DNA of 64,000 nucleotides from positions 558,001 to 622,000 of the forward strand of contig MCGO01000013.1 in the NCBI GenBank assembly GCA_002104985.1, in the 5' to 3' direction. A program made the position numbers and the translations under genes. This stretch comes from Rhizoclosmatium globosum (taxonomy: Eukaryota; Chytridiomycota; Chytridiomycetes; Chytridiales; Chytriomycetaceae). Below the pieces are notes generated by a model. It did not search any database and was not told the origin of the DNA. It saw only the letters and a list, made by a program, of their open reading frames with translations. Positions 43,009 to 52,751 of the stretch are shown here, piece by piece (position 1 is the first letter of the stretch; every line of letters starts with the position of its first letter).

Positions 43009-46000
43009 ATGGGAAATAAGGAATCTAAACGTAAGTATTGATTGAATGGATGTGGTTTCAAGGATGGGACATTCAACTACCAAACAGTGCAACCACCTCG
43101 AAAGCCTCCTGCCACTGTAACAAATGCACCAAGAGTAAGCTTATACGTTGACAAGGATCGTCAAGGAGCGGATCCAGTCAGTTTCAGTGCGGACTTGACT
43201 GCAATCACAGTTGATCAAACAGTTCCAATTAAAGGTATTGATCTCAGCCATGCCTCGTTTGTATAAATCTCTAAGTTGTGTTTAGCTCAGAATAAGGACC
43301 AGGTTGTCGTTCCTGTCCGCCCGTTTGAAATGGAAGACGAGGAACAGCCAATTGCCCTTTCTGAACCAACAATGGCCTGCCTGAAAGAAGAAGTAACCTT
43401 CAGTCTTGTATTCTTGCGTAACAGTCATGCTGAATACATCGCTAGATCATCAAAACGTTCGACTTCCCCACAGATGGAACGATGCGAATCTACTATACGA
43501 TGCCTCCTTCACAGGTTTCCAACCGCAAATTGTTGTCCCCAAGGGCAGTACTTTCCAATATTCTCAAGAGAGTCAAGAATCCGGAAACGGATCTGGTCTT
43601 TGACTTCCATTCTTTTGCCATTGTGTCAGTTACAAATGAACAGGCAAACACTATGCCAACTGTCCTGGAAATTTCGGAGTTTGATATTGATGCGCTTAAA
43701 ACGGAGGTGTGGTTTATATTTTCCGTGATATTAATCTCATAGATAGCCCTTTAGATTATGAAGCAGTTTCAACTCCCGAATCAGGGGTTTACTCTTCATT
43801 ACATCGACAGCAAAACTCAGAGGAAAGTGGCAGTTGATAAATCCGAGGTGCTTGAACGTGCGATTCTATCGTCTTCAGTACTTGTTTATGAGCTTGCAAC
43901 TGGCTTCACCCCATTGTCGGTATCAAGTGGGGCGATTTCGTTGCAGGACAGTTTCCAACAGGACGCAAAATCCCGTCAGCAGTATGATATCTTTATCTCA
44001 TACAACTGGGGTACAAAGAGTGAGGTTACGGCTCTTGTTGAGCAATTGAAGCTTTCGATGCCATCTCTAAAAATTTGGATGGACCACAAACAAATGCAGG
44101 GGAATATCTATTCTGCCATGTCCGGTGGGATCTCGTCAAGCAAACTTGTTCTTGCCTGTTTGTCGAAAGGATATTTGGTATGTTGAATGAAATGATTCCA
44201 CACTTATACTTATCTGTTTCAGGAATCGGTAAACTGTAATATGGAAATCAACTTCTCAGCTGACTTGAAGAAACCTATCATTCCCGCTTATTTTTTCGAC
44301 GAAGGCGAAGATGTCACTGGCTACAAGCAATCCTATGGAGTTCCTTTTATGATTACGGCCGGATCGTTGTACTCTGATTTCAAAAGATATGATATCAACT
44401 CTCCAAAGTGGCAATCTGCTTTCTCTGTCCTTTGCAACGAGATACGACACGTTTTACATCCCGAGCCTATCGTCGAAGAAGTTACTTCAGATTCTCTTAA
44501 ATTATGGCTGAATCCAGTGGACTTTGTCGACGACATTCATGCATATGCTTCAGAATATGTGAAAGGAACGCGAATGTGGGTTGTTGATGCACTAAACGAC
44601 TGGGTCGACACCGACGAACGGGCCATGTGGATGAACGGAGGAGCAGGAACGGGAAAATCATTGATCGCTTATAGTCTGTTGGTCAACCTTCCGGATACAT
44701 ACAAAGTTGGATCGATATTCTTTTGTAGACACAATGATGAACGGAAACGTGATCCTATCGTTCTTGTCGCCACCATGATTTGGAATCTCTACAGTTCTGT
44801 TGAGTCGAAGGAGTTCAGAGATCATATTGAGACGGAGATGAAGGCTGATAATGTCCGTGTCAAGCAAGAGAACAAACAGAGCATTCTTAGAGACCCTGTG
44901 TCTGCGTTCGAGCGTATTATTGTCGAAGGTCTCAAGAAAGTATCTCCTCAAGAGAGAAAACTGTTGATTGTTGTCGATGCCTTGGATGAGCTGGATATTC
45001 TGACACGTAAATCGGTGTTGACGATTTTGACATCCAAGACATCTGAACTTCCAAGTTTTGTCAAACTCTTGACGACGGGCCGCCCCGAAAGCGATATTTA
45101 CCACAGCTTGCAATCCTTGAGTCCATTTATTCTTAGTCCCTCAGCTGAGAATAACAAGGCCGATCTTGACATCTACATTCGCAGTAAAGTAGAAGCGATG
45201 TGGACTAGATTCAGACCTGAGTCCGATGTGCTAATTGAAAAATGCTTCACGCTTCTGTCGGAGAAAGCGGATGGATTGTTTATTTATGCGCGTACCCTTT
45301 GCGAGTATCTTCGCCAACAGTTTCTATCTCCGTTTGACGCGCTTGAAGTGATTTCAACGTTCACAATCGGACCAGACGGTGTTTACACGGCAATTTTGGA
45401 TCGCGCTTTCCAAGATGCTTCAGAGGGAAAACTTAATATGTTTCGTCGCGTATTCAGCGTTATTTTCGGTGTTCAGAAGCCGCTGGGACTTTTGAGTCTC
45501 GTAAATGTTGGTAACTTGGCTGAAGGTGAGGCTGAAACTATAGTCGCTGAAGTGAGTCTATTGCGTTTATTTGTTTTGATGAACTCACACATGAATATAG
45601 TTACGCTCGGTTCTTAAAATCGAGAATGGGGTTATCTCAGTCATCCACAAGAGTTTCAAAGACTATTTGACCGATACTACACGATGTAATCCATTGCATC
45701 ACATCAAATCCATTGATTTTAGCCTCTCGAATCGTTGTCTCGAAATTCTCTGCTCAAACCTTCATCAAGATATGGGCCAAGCGAACAATGTTCAAGAATA
45801 CTCAAAAGCAAAAGGCAGAGAGTCACCTTACTTTGCCGAAGATGTACAATATGCCCTCGAATATTGGTCAACTCACTTTGCGCTTGCTTTTCAAGATTCA
45901 ACCATGTCACAAGCTCAAATCGACGTTGCCCTTAACAGTCTCCACAAATTCTGTACATCGTCATTGCCTTACTACCTTGAATCTCTCCTCCTCCTTAACT

Positions 46001-47898
46001 CTCTGAACTCAGTATTCAGAGTTGTTAAAACTGTCACACCCTTCCTCCCCAGCAGCTCAACCTCTCTCAACCTCCTAACTGACCTCCAATTCATAGCAAC
46101 AAATTTTAGATCGCAATTATTGTCTAGCCCGCATCAAGTATACAGACATGCGCTGATAGCCGTGCCAACAGAAACGGAGTACTACAAATTATACTCACAC
46201 CTTGCACCTGCGCGCTTGATTCTCGGTGCTGAAGCCAACTGGGGTCCTAAAACATTTATGGGACATACAGGAACTGTACTGGCTGTCTTGATTGGACCGC
46301 ACGGGGATGTGTTCTCTGGGTCACAGGACGGAACTGTTCGGTTATGGGACTTTGAGAGTGGGGAATGCTATCGAACATTTATGGGTCATTCTAAAGGTGT
46401 TACTTCAATTGCGTATATGCCTGATGGGTTTTTGGTCACTGGGTCGTTGGATGGAAGTGTAAAAGTTTGGAATATTGAAACGGGAGTTTGTGAGCATTCG
46501 TTAGTGGCGTCACTGGAAGAGGATGTTGAAGTTATGTCTGTTTGTGTGTCTGGAGATAGAGTTGTTTCAGGACACAAGGATGGTCATATTCGAGTCTGGG
46601 ATTTAGAAACGCGAGTGGCTAGAACGTTGGAGGGACATTCGCAAATCAAAATTTGGCGCACCGTGAGAACTCTTGCTGCGTCGAAGTCTCTTGTTGTTTC
46701 AGGTGGCCACGATTCGTTAGTTAAAGTGTGGGACTTGGAGAGTGGCAGTTGTATCAGAACGTTTGATGGACATTCACAGCTGATTCGATGTGTCGTAATT
46801 GGTGATGACGGCGACACTATTATATCATCGTCCGACGATAAGACGATCAAGATGTGGTCTCTACAATCAGGTCTATGCCTAAAAACACTTGAAGCTGACA
46901 GCGAAGTATATTCAGTGGCGTTATCGCACGATGGTTCCAGAATCGCAGCTGGCTGCGCGTCTCAGAACAAAATCTTTATTTGGTCAGCAGTCATAGGCGA
47001 AAAGCTTACAATACTCGAAGGTCACTCGTTGGAAGTTCGTGCACTTGCGTTCTCATCAAATGATAAGATTCTAGTTTCAGGTTCGCGTGATGACTCTGTG
47101 CGCGTTTGGAATCTTGACGCTGCTGAGTCCTGTCAACCTGTTACACCTAACGAATGGAAAAACATCGACCAAGCTGCAATTACCTGTCTCGCTGCATCAT
47201 CGAAAGCTAAAATTGTTGTTTCTGGCTCATATGATGGACAAATTGACATTTGGTCAACGGAAACTGGGAAACTCTTGAAAACATTGAAACAGAACTGGGG
47301 ATTCAAGAATGTTATCAGGGCGTTAGTTATATCGCCTGACGCTAAGCTGATTGCAACAGTAAACTATGAATGTGAAGTGTGTGTATGGGACTGGGAGAAT
47401 GGGAAAAAGGTGTCATCATGGAGACACAAGGGATACGTTCAAAGTGTCGGAGTTTCTGCTGATGGATTGACAATCGCATCAGCCGGTATTGATAAAGTAG
47501 TCAAAGCTCGAGTATTAACAAAACAACCAAAATCTGCCGATGACGAATCGTCTTCGGAGGACGAAACGGCGAGTGAAAACAATCAGTTGATGAAGGATAT
47601 AGCGCTTTCGGCAAAGGAGTTTATCGAGCAAGAAGAATATGTCGCAGTCGATTTCAAAACGATTCCCTTTGAAGGCGAATACAATCCGGTGTTTAGCAAA
47701 CTAGGTATCGTGATACCTCCTGGATCAGAACGTCTGATGTTTGATCCCGAAGAATGGATTCTATTGAAAGACGGGAATCACCATGACCGACTATTTGATT
47801 CGCGAATGGAACGTACCGATGCATCTGGAGACTTAATTTGCTGGACGCATCTTGACGACTACAAGATTTACGCTTTGGAATTAGTTTCAAATGAGTAA
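43009..47898 (+). CDS. TIR-NACHT-WD40 NLR-like protein
   Basis: Seven exons: 43009-43030, 43088-43234, 43286-43407, 43446-43706, 43755-44177, 44223-45551, 45601-47898, 1533 residues. It begins MGNKES, an N-myristoylation-type motif. Residues about 185-245 look like a PB1/ubiquitin-like fold (FTLHYIDSKTQRKVAVDK). A TIR domain follows from about 261 (YDIFISYNWGTKSE, LKIWMDHKQMQGN, then ESVNCNMEINFS with the presumed catalytic Glu). The NACHT NTPase has P-loop GGAGTGKS near 463 and Walker B LLIVVDALDEL near 572, with the sensor-like TGRPES. About ten WD40 blades span roughly 984-1350 (GHTGTVLAV...GSQDGTVRLWDF). Inferred role: membrane-attached signalling NTPase that couples ligand sensing by WD40 to TIR activity. 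Confidence 0.88.
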
Positions 47899-48265
47899 CT
47901 TTAATAAATCACCTGTATTTACAATGTAAATTTTATAACTTCTTGATATATTCGCCATCCTGCTACAAGCTGAACATATAATACGCATAAATCTTTGTAC
48001 TGTGTCCTAGATGTCCTAGATACGTTGTGCAGCTAAGTGAGTTGGTTGTTGTGTGGGTGAAGATCATAGTATTCTGGACTTTCCATATTCCATTCTTGAC
48101 TGCAAAGGACCAAGGGATAGACAATTAACGCGTATATGGTAAAGGAAACCTTTTCTAAAACTGTGTCATACAGCTGAAAGCCCATGTGGTTGGTTTGTTG
48201 ATGACAACCCAACCCACCTCCATCACACCTCCATCAACCTTCCCCATCACCTCCAATAAAACAAG
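47899..48265. other. Intergenic, no gene seen
   Basis: 3' flank of the TIR-NACHT-WD40 gene up to the tRNA-Leu. No coding exon or repeat was recognised; the T-run at the right end can serve as terminator for the minus-strand tRNA. Confidence 0.5.
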
Positions 48266-48347
48266 TGAGCAGAGTGGGATTCGAACCCACGCCTACGAAT
48301 AGATCACGGCCTTAACGTGACGCCTTAGACCGCTCGGCCATCTGCCC
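48266..48347 (-). tRNA. tRNA-Leu (AAG)
   Basis: 82-nt type II tRNA on the minus strand, no intron. Acceptor stem GGGCAGA pairs with TCTGCTC, D arm TGGCCGAGCGGTCTAAGGC is that of leucine tRNAs, the anticodon stem TCACG/CGTGA encloses loop TTAAGGC giving anticodon AAG (read with inosine), a long variable arm follows, and the T arm is GTGGG-TTCGAAT-CCCAC. Confidence 0.92.
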
Positions 48348-48541
48348 GTTACAGCTTTTTTCGTTGTGTAGTGTAATTTATAGCATATTTTAACAGGAAA
48401 ATCTGCGGACATTTTCTATCATTCTTATACTGTTTCAAATTTTGGTGGAGGGGTTAACTGTTTCAGGTGCGCGTATTCTAGACGGCGTTTCAGATTTTTG
48501 GAAAGGAACTTTGTCAACCTCAAGAAAAACTGAAGGACTAA

Positions 48542-48820
48542 AACTATCCATTCTACGATAAAGGAGCGGATTCATATTCTTTCGATTCGCTAGTTGATGG
48601 GACTCAAGCAGGGAAGTCAGTGATGCACCCAGAATTCTTTTCCATTGACATCAAAAACAAACAATTACAGTGCGGAGACAAATTCACAATTTGCGTGATA
48701 TATTCCAATGGAGTCGAAGTTGTTATATCTCTTTACTCTCTCCCGTCGCCGTCTCTGTATCTCTGGCGACTTCCTGTCGATAAGACATCCCCCAAATTAA
48801 GTTTCTTTGCGAATGGCTAG
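48542..48820 (+). other. Unassigned open reading frame, possible gene fragment
   Basis: An open frame runs from 48542 to the stop at 48818-48820 and contains an ATG at 48623. The stretch DGTQAGKSVMHPEFFSIDIK, NKQLQCGDKFTICVIYSNG looks protein-like, the rest (SLPSPSLYLWRLPVDK) less so. It may be one exon or a decayed gene. No family is recognised. Confidence 0.3.
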
Positions 48821-48863
48821 GCTCATTCTTTAATCTGACCACGTTACAAACCGAACCCTCTTT

Positions 48864-49475
48864 CTATCGAGGCCTCTCGTATTCCACTGGTTTACTCTTC
48901 GTATTGTTGTCTTTTATTAGCACTGTTAATGAAACCCCTGAGATCTCAATAGATAATGAATTCGCATCTCTGGCATTTTCTCGCACACGTCGAGGAATAA
49001 TATAATCCATACCAGGATTCGGAAACAGATTGAGTTTCGCGAGATTCTCGAGTTCAGCAATTTCATCTGGCAGAGAACCCGATAACCAATTCCTTTCTAA
49101 CGTCAATTTCACGAGTTGCCGTAAGTGACCAATATCTGGGTGTATTTGTCCTGTGAGTCTGTTGTCACCGAGATACAAAGACCGAAGACTTGTGAGACGG
49201 TATAGAGCAAGTGGAATTGGGCCCGTGAGTAAATTAATATTCGCAATTAGGACTTCCAGGTTGCGCAAGTTCCCGATAGATTCAGGAATGAAACCAGAGA
49301 ACTGGTTTCTGTCAATGAAGAGGAGGCTGAGGTGTGGGAAGGAACCAATCCAGTGTATGTGACCACTGAATTGGTTTTGAGACAGGTTGAGTATTTCGAG
49401 GTGTTTGAGTTGTGAGATGGATTCTGGAATGCGGCATTCATGAAGCTCGTCTTCCAGATCGTCTTCCATCTCCAT
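48864..49475 (-). pseudogene. LRR gene fragment, probable 3' part of a split F-box/LRR gene
   Basis: Open frame of 203 codons with about six plant-type leucine-rich repeats (LEILNLSQNQFSGHI, LEVLIANINLLTGPIPLAL, LRSLYLGDNRLTGQI, LVKLTLERNWLSGSLP) and a hydrophilic tail. It starts within an LRR rather than with an N-terminal cap or F-box, and the ATG at 49475 lies in a 17-bp repeat. The N-terminal partner lies 280 bp upstream at 49754-50581, and the intervening DNA looks inserted. It could alternatively be a second exon of that gene, but no convincing in-frame splice was found. Confidence 0.6.
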
Positions 49476-49505
49476 CCATTATCTCTTCTCGTCTTCCATC
49501 TCCAT
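49459..49505 (+). repeat. 17-bp direct repeat beside the LRR break
   Basis: tcgtcttccatctccat occurs at 49459-49475 and 49489-49505; a shorter copy of its core (ccttccatctcca) is found again near 49768, at the other side of the presumed insert. Confidence 0.7.
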
Positions 49506-49753
49506 TGTAACTTATTCTGAGTAAAACTTCTTATTGATTTCAACTCTGGATTCGAACTACGGATGTTCACATCTGTTGGAGTACTCCCTTCTGGATAGAC
49601 TACGGAACTGGTTGAGAGCATAGAAGTTACAATTAACTAATAAGGTATTAAGAGTACACATATTAACAAAGCCCAACATCACAACCATTGTCCAAAAGGG
49701 GGGGGTTCGAGGGGGGTTTTTAGGGGGGAAGGAAGGGGGGGGCTCGTCCCCCC
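49504..49753. mobile_element. Possible small insertion with inverted ends and G-run hairpin
   Basis: A 130-bp segment, 49504-49633, is bounded by a perfect 10-bp inverted repeat (attgtaactt / aagttacaat); its inner ends TG...CA also suit a solo LTR. To its right, 49697-49760 is a series of G-runs ending in a hairpin of a G-run, ctcgt and a C-run. The whole lies between two halves of an F-box/LRR gene. No transposase is present. Identity as MITE or solo LTR is not settled. Confidence 0.4.
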
Positions 49754-50581
49754 CTAATAATAGTGGCGCCCCCTTCCATCTCCACTTTGAATGGAGATCT
49801 TCTGGAATATCTTCCGGAAAATATAGGGTAGAATGGGTCCGTTGAAGCTGTTTTGGTGTAGGCGTAGCTCAGTCAAGGTTGTCAGTTTGCCGATTTCGGA
49901 GGGGACTGGACCTGAAAGGCGATTGTTGTTTAGATTGAGCAGAGTAAGCTGCTTCAAGGCAAACAGGTCAACTGGAATGGATCCAACGAAGTTGCAGTCT
50001 TCAAGCTTCAACTGAGTCAAGTGTTCCAACGAGCCAATTATGGATGGTATAGTTCCTGCATTCGGAACAATACCCGGAATCATGAGGCCAGTCAGTGATT
50101 GGAAACCCAGAGTGATTGTTTCGAGGGGTCCCTTTGGCGTTGTTCCAAACAGGCCTTTAAGGTCAACTGAAGCTACATTCGACAGGAACAAGTGAGCATA
50201 TTCGGCTTGATAGTTCCCTGGCCACTTCAGGCAAGCAATGTTGTATTCAGCCCTTGGATCAGCAGCCAAAGTATCTGGTGACTGGTCGATTCGAGTTGAA
50301 GTGGTGTCGAGTGAGTGATCGTAGCCAAAGAAAGCTTCCAAGTTCACAGCGACAAAGTGCCGATCGCTCAAGCAAATGTTGATCCAGCGACAAAGGCGAC
50401 GGTGGCGCTGGGCCTGGTTTGGCGGCAGTAGCGAAAAGATGGTTTGGACAATCTCGGCTGGAAGACGTGTTTGGAGCGGACTTGTTGAACTGGGTGCTGG
50501 CAGTGGGTGCATGGCAAGATGCGGTAGTGTTGGTAGTGATGCTGGCGGGAGAGACTGCCAAAGCTCACGGAGTTGGTCCAT
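49754..50581 (-). CDS. F-box/LRR protein, N-terminal part (likely truncated)
   Basis: Open frame of 275 codons from the ATG at 50581. After a Pro/Ser-rich N-terminus, an F-box-like motif is at about residues 38-75 (TRLPAEIVQTIFSLLPPNQAQ...), followed by a linker and about four plant-type LRRs (LTQLKLEDCNFVGSIPVDL, LTLLNLNNNRLSGPVPSEI, LTELRLHQNSFNGPILP). The last LRR degenerates into IFRKIFQKISIQSGDGRGRHYY at the edge of the G-run region, suggesting premature truncation. Continuation of the LRR array is found at 48864-49475. Confidence 0.65.
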   Translation of the reverse strand: MDQLRELWQSLPPASLPTLPHLAMHPLPAPSSTSPLQTRLPAEIVQTIFSLLPPNQAQRHRRLCRWINICLSDRHFVAVNLEAFFGYDHSLDTTSTRIDQSPDTLAADPRAEYNIACLKWPGNYQAEYAHLFLSNVASVDLKGLFGTTPKGPLETITLGFQSLTGLMIPGIVPNAGTIPSIIGSLEHLTQLKLEDCNFVGSIPVDLFALKQLTLLNLNNNRLSGPVPSEIGKLTTLTELRLHQNSFNGPILPYIFRKIFQKISIQSGDGRGRHYY

Positions 50582-50861
50582 GCCACAATCTTAGCTTCGG
50601 ATTTGATTTGAAACCAATCAGATAAATGACCCGATCCGCAGCATATAATATTGAAATAAAAAAAGAGCTATTGGAAACAGAAAAGGCACGGTTGAATGAG
50701 TATCGGAGTTTCTATAAAAATGTCTGAAGTTGACAATCTTCTTGCATCTTGATCGAATATTAATCAAGAATTTCCATTTTGATTTACTCGTTTATTTCTC
50801 TCCATGCAAAAGCGCCACGTTATTGGTGAATCTCGTTACAGTTTTTCCGCTTTCGCAAAAA

Positions 50862-51688
50862 ATGATCCGCTACATTGGACTCACAGCACCTCATCTGTTG
50901 CTCCTTGCAGCTCCTCTTGCCGCCTCGTCTCCTCTCAAGTCCGTCGGTTTATTGGTAGCGACGAAATGTCTTCCAATTGCTGTTCTCGCTCAAGGTTCGA
51001 CACAGTCACAACCCAATTACTTTCTTATACACTCGTTTATTTAGAAACGTATGCTAAGAACAAAACTCTTGCGGTTGGTTTGGGACTTTCTATGGTTGGG
51101 GACTTGTTCCTCGGGTTGGGGTGAGCCTTGTTTCTTGATAATCGACATCCACTTGACACCCTTGTTACAGCCATGAGCATTACTTTATGCATGGACTGGT
51201 CTCGTTCCTTGCTGCCCACGTTGCGTACATCAAAGGTGCTCAGGAATATAAGCCTCCCCTCGCGCCATGGACTTTGGCGGGTATTGGTGCGACTGCCGCG
51301 GCTATTTTCGGAGGAGTGATCTTGCCTGATGGTATAGAAGCTTTGTTGTCATCGAGAGTATGCGTGTTATTAATTGTGTGTAGTTCCTGGCGATCTCAAG
51401 GTTCCTGTTGTCGTTTACCTCAGTGCGTTAGTTGGAATGGCATGGAGATTTGGTGCTCGCTACCAACAAACTCGTGCACTTGTGGGTAACAAGGAGCGCA
51501 GCATGGTCCCAAAGAGTGTTCTCGTTCAACATGAAAAGGCCAAGTGGGGTGCTGCTGGATCGATTCTGTTCCTTGTTTCTGATGGGTTGTTGGCTTACAA
51601 CAAGTTTGTTGCTCCAATTCCAGGAGACAACTTGTTGATTATGGTTACGTACTATGGTGCTCAGATTGCAATCGCCAAGAGTGCTTAA
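50862..51688 (+). CDS. TMEM86/YhhN-family membrane protein (lysoplasmalogenase-like)
   Basis: Four exons: 50862-50994, 51045-51120, 51171-51331, 51384-51688, 224 residues. The family pattern is present: GLSMVGDLFLGLG and, across the intron, HEHYFMHGLVSFLAAHVAYI, then LVVVYLS-like VPVVVYLSALVGMAW, and near the C-terminus GAAGSILFLVSDGLLAYNKF, TYYGAQ. It has seven to eight hydrophobic segments, as in TMEM86 proteins, which cleave the vinyl-ether bond of lysoplasmalogens. Substrate in this organism is unknown. A short gap separates it from the next gene in the same orientation. Confidence 0.87.
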
Positions 51689-51700
51689 ATAGGAAATAAA

Positions 51701-52627
51701 ATGCTTACCAAATCAGAAATTGATCAGTATATTGGACGACTCCACCTGGCAGCAGAGACGGACCTCTCACCTTCTCTTTCGTTACTTCGGAAAATCCAAG
51801 AATCTCATTTGACTCGCATTCCATTCGAAAACCTGTCTGTCCACATACCAATCAATTCAACCTTGGATGAATCAACCCCAATCCCTCTCCGCAAAGGACC
51901 CAAGCCAAGTCTTGATCCAAAAGTCCTGTTCAACAAAATCATCCTTGGAACCCGGGGAGGATTCTGTTTTGAGCTTAATGGTCTCTTGTGGTACTTGCTA
52001 AAGGCACTTGGCTTCAATTCTACAATGTCACCTGCTTTCACGAGTACGGATCCTGGAGAGTTCACAAAGTTTGTATCACATGCTGTTGTGTTGGTACATG
52101 TTGAGGGAAGCTGGTGGATGGTTGATGTTGGGTATGGTGGTGGTGGGTGTTCTGCTCCGATGAAGCTTGAGCACAACTATCGAGGATCTGGGTTTGGTGG
52201 AGAACTGTTTCGCATTCGGGAGGTAGACGATGACAGGGTTGTTGAGTGTGGAGAATGGGTTCTTGAAAGGATTGATGGTGAGACTGCGGAATGGGACGAA
52301 GCATCACGGTTTGGTGTGCATTGTGAGCTTGGGAGTTTGGAGGAGACTTGTTTTCTTGCGAGTTCAAGTGTGGAACGGGGACAGCCGAGGGGTATTGGAA
52401 TGTTTTTGGCGGATGGGGAAGGGGGGAGAAAGACGTTTGGTGCACATGGGAAGGATCCGGTTGATGGATCCTTTGTGGAGAATGAAACGGTTGTTGGTTA
52501 CTTTAATCGGTGGAAGCGGGATTTTAGTAGTCAGGCTTTCAAATGCTTCAGAGAAGAGCGCGTGGAAATTGCTTCATTGATGAATGCGAAAATTGTTTGG
52601 GAAAGGGAGTTTGGTGTGATTCTGTAG
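51701..52627 (+). CDS. Arylamine N-acetyltransferase
   Basis: Single exon, 308 residues. The catalytic triad of the NAT family is visible: Cys in RGGFCFELNGLLWYLL, His in FVSHAVVLVHV, Asp in WWMVDVGYGG. The N-terminus (HLTRIPFENLSVHIP) also matches. These cytosolic enzymes transfer acetyl or malonyl from CoA to arylamines and help detoxify xenobiotics. The gene is intronless although almost all neighbours have introns, and starts only 12 bp after the stop of the preceding gene, leaving very little promoter space. Confidence 0.92.
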   Translation: MLTKSEIDQYIGRLHLAAETDLSPSLSLLRKIQESHLTRIPFENLSVHIPINSTLDESTPIPLRKGPKPSLDPKVLFNKIILGTRGGFCFELNGLLWYLLKALGFNSTMSPAFTSTDPGEFTKFVSHAVVLVHVEGSWWMVDVGYGGGGCSAPMKLEHNYRGSGFGGELFRIREVDDDRVVECGEWVLERIDGETAEWDEASRFGVHCELGSLEETCFLASSSVERGQPRGIGMFLADGEGGRKTFGAHGKDPVDGSFVENETVVGYFNRWKRDFSSQAFKCFREERVEIASLMNAKIVWEREFGVIL

Positions 52628-52751
52628 AATGATAAGTATTGTTCGCGGAGCCTTCATTATTATTGGAAGTTCAACATTGTAACAATGCCTTTTTGTCTTT
52701 TAGTTGCCTTGCTTACCTATTGTTCTAAACATTTCTTTCACAAAACCAACA

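Noticed and set aside
43042..43087. Frame through the first intron of the TIR-NACHT-WD40 gene as an alternative start
   Set aside because: It would discard the MGNKES start and lacks an ATG in good position; the splice 43030/43088 keeps phase with the downstream exons.
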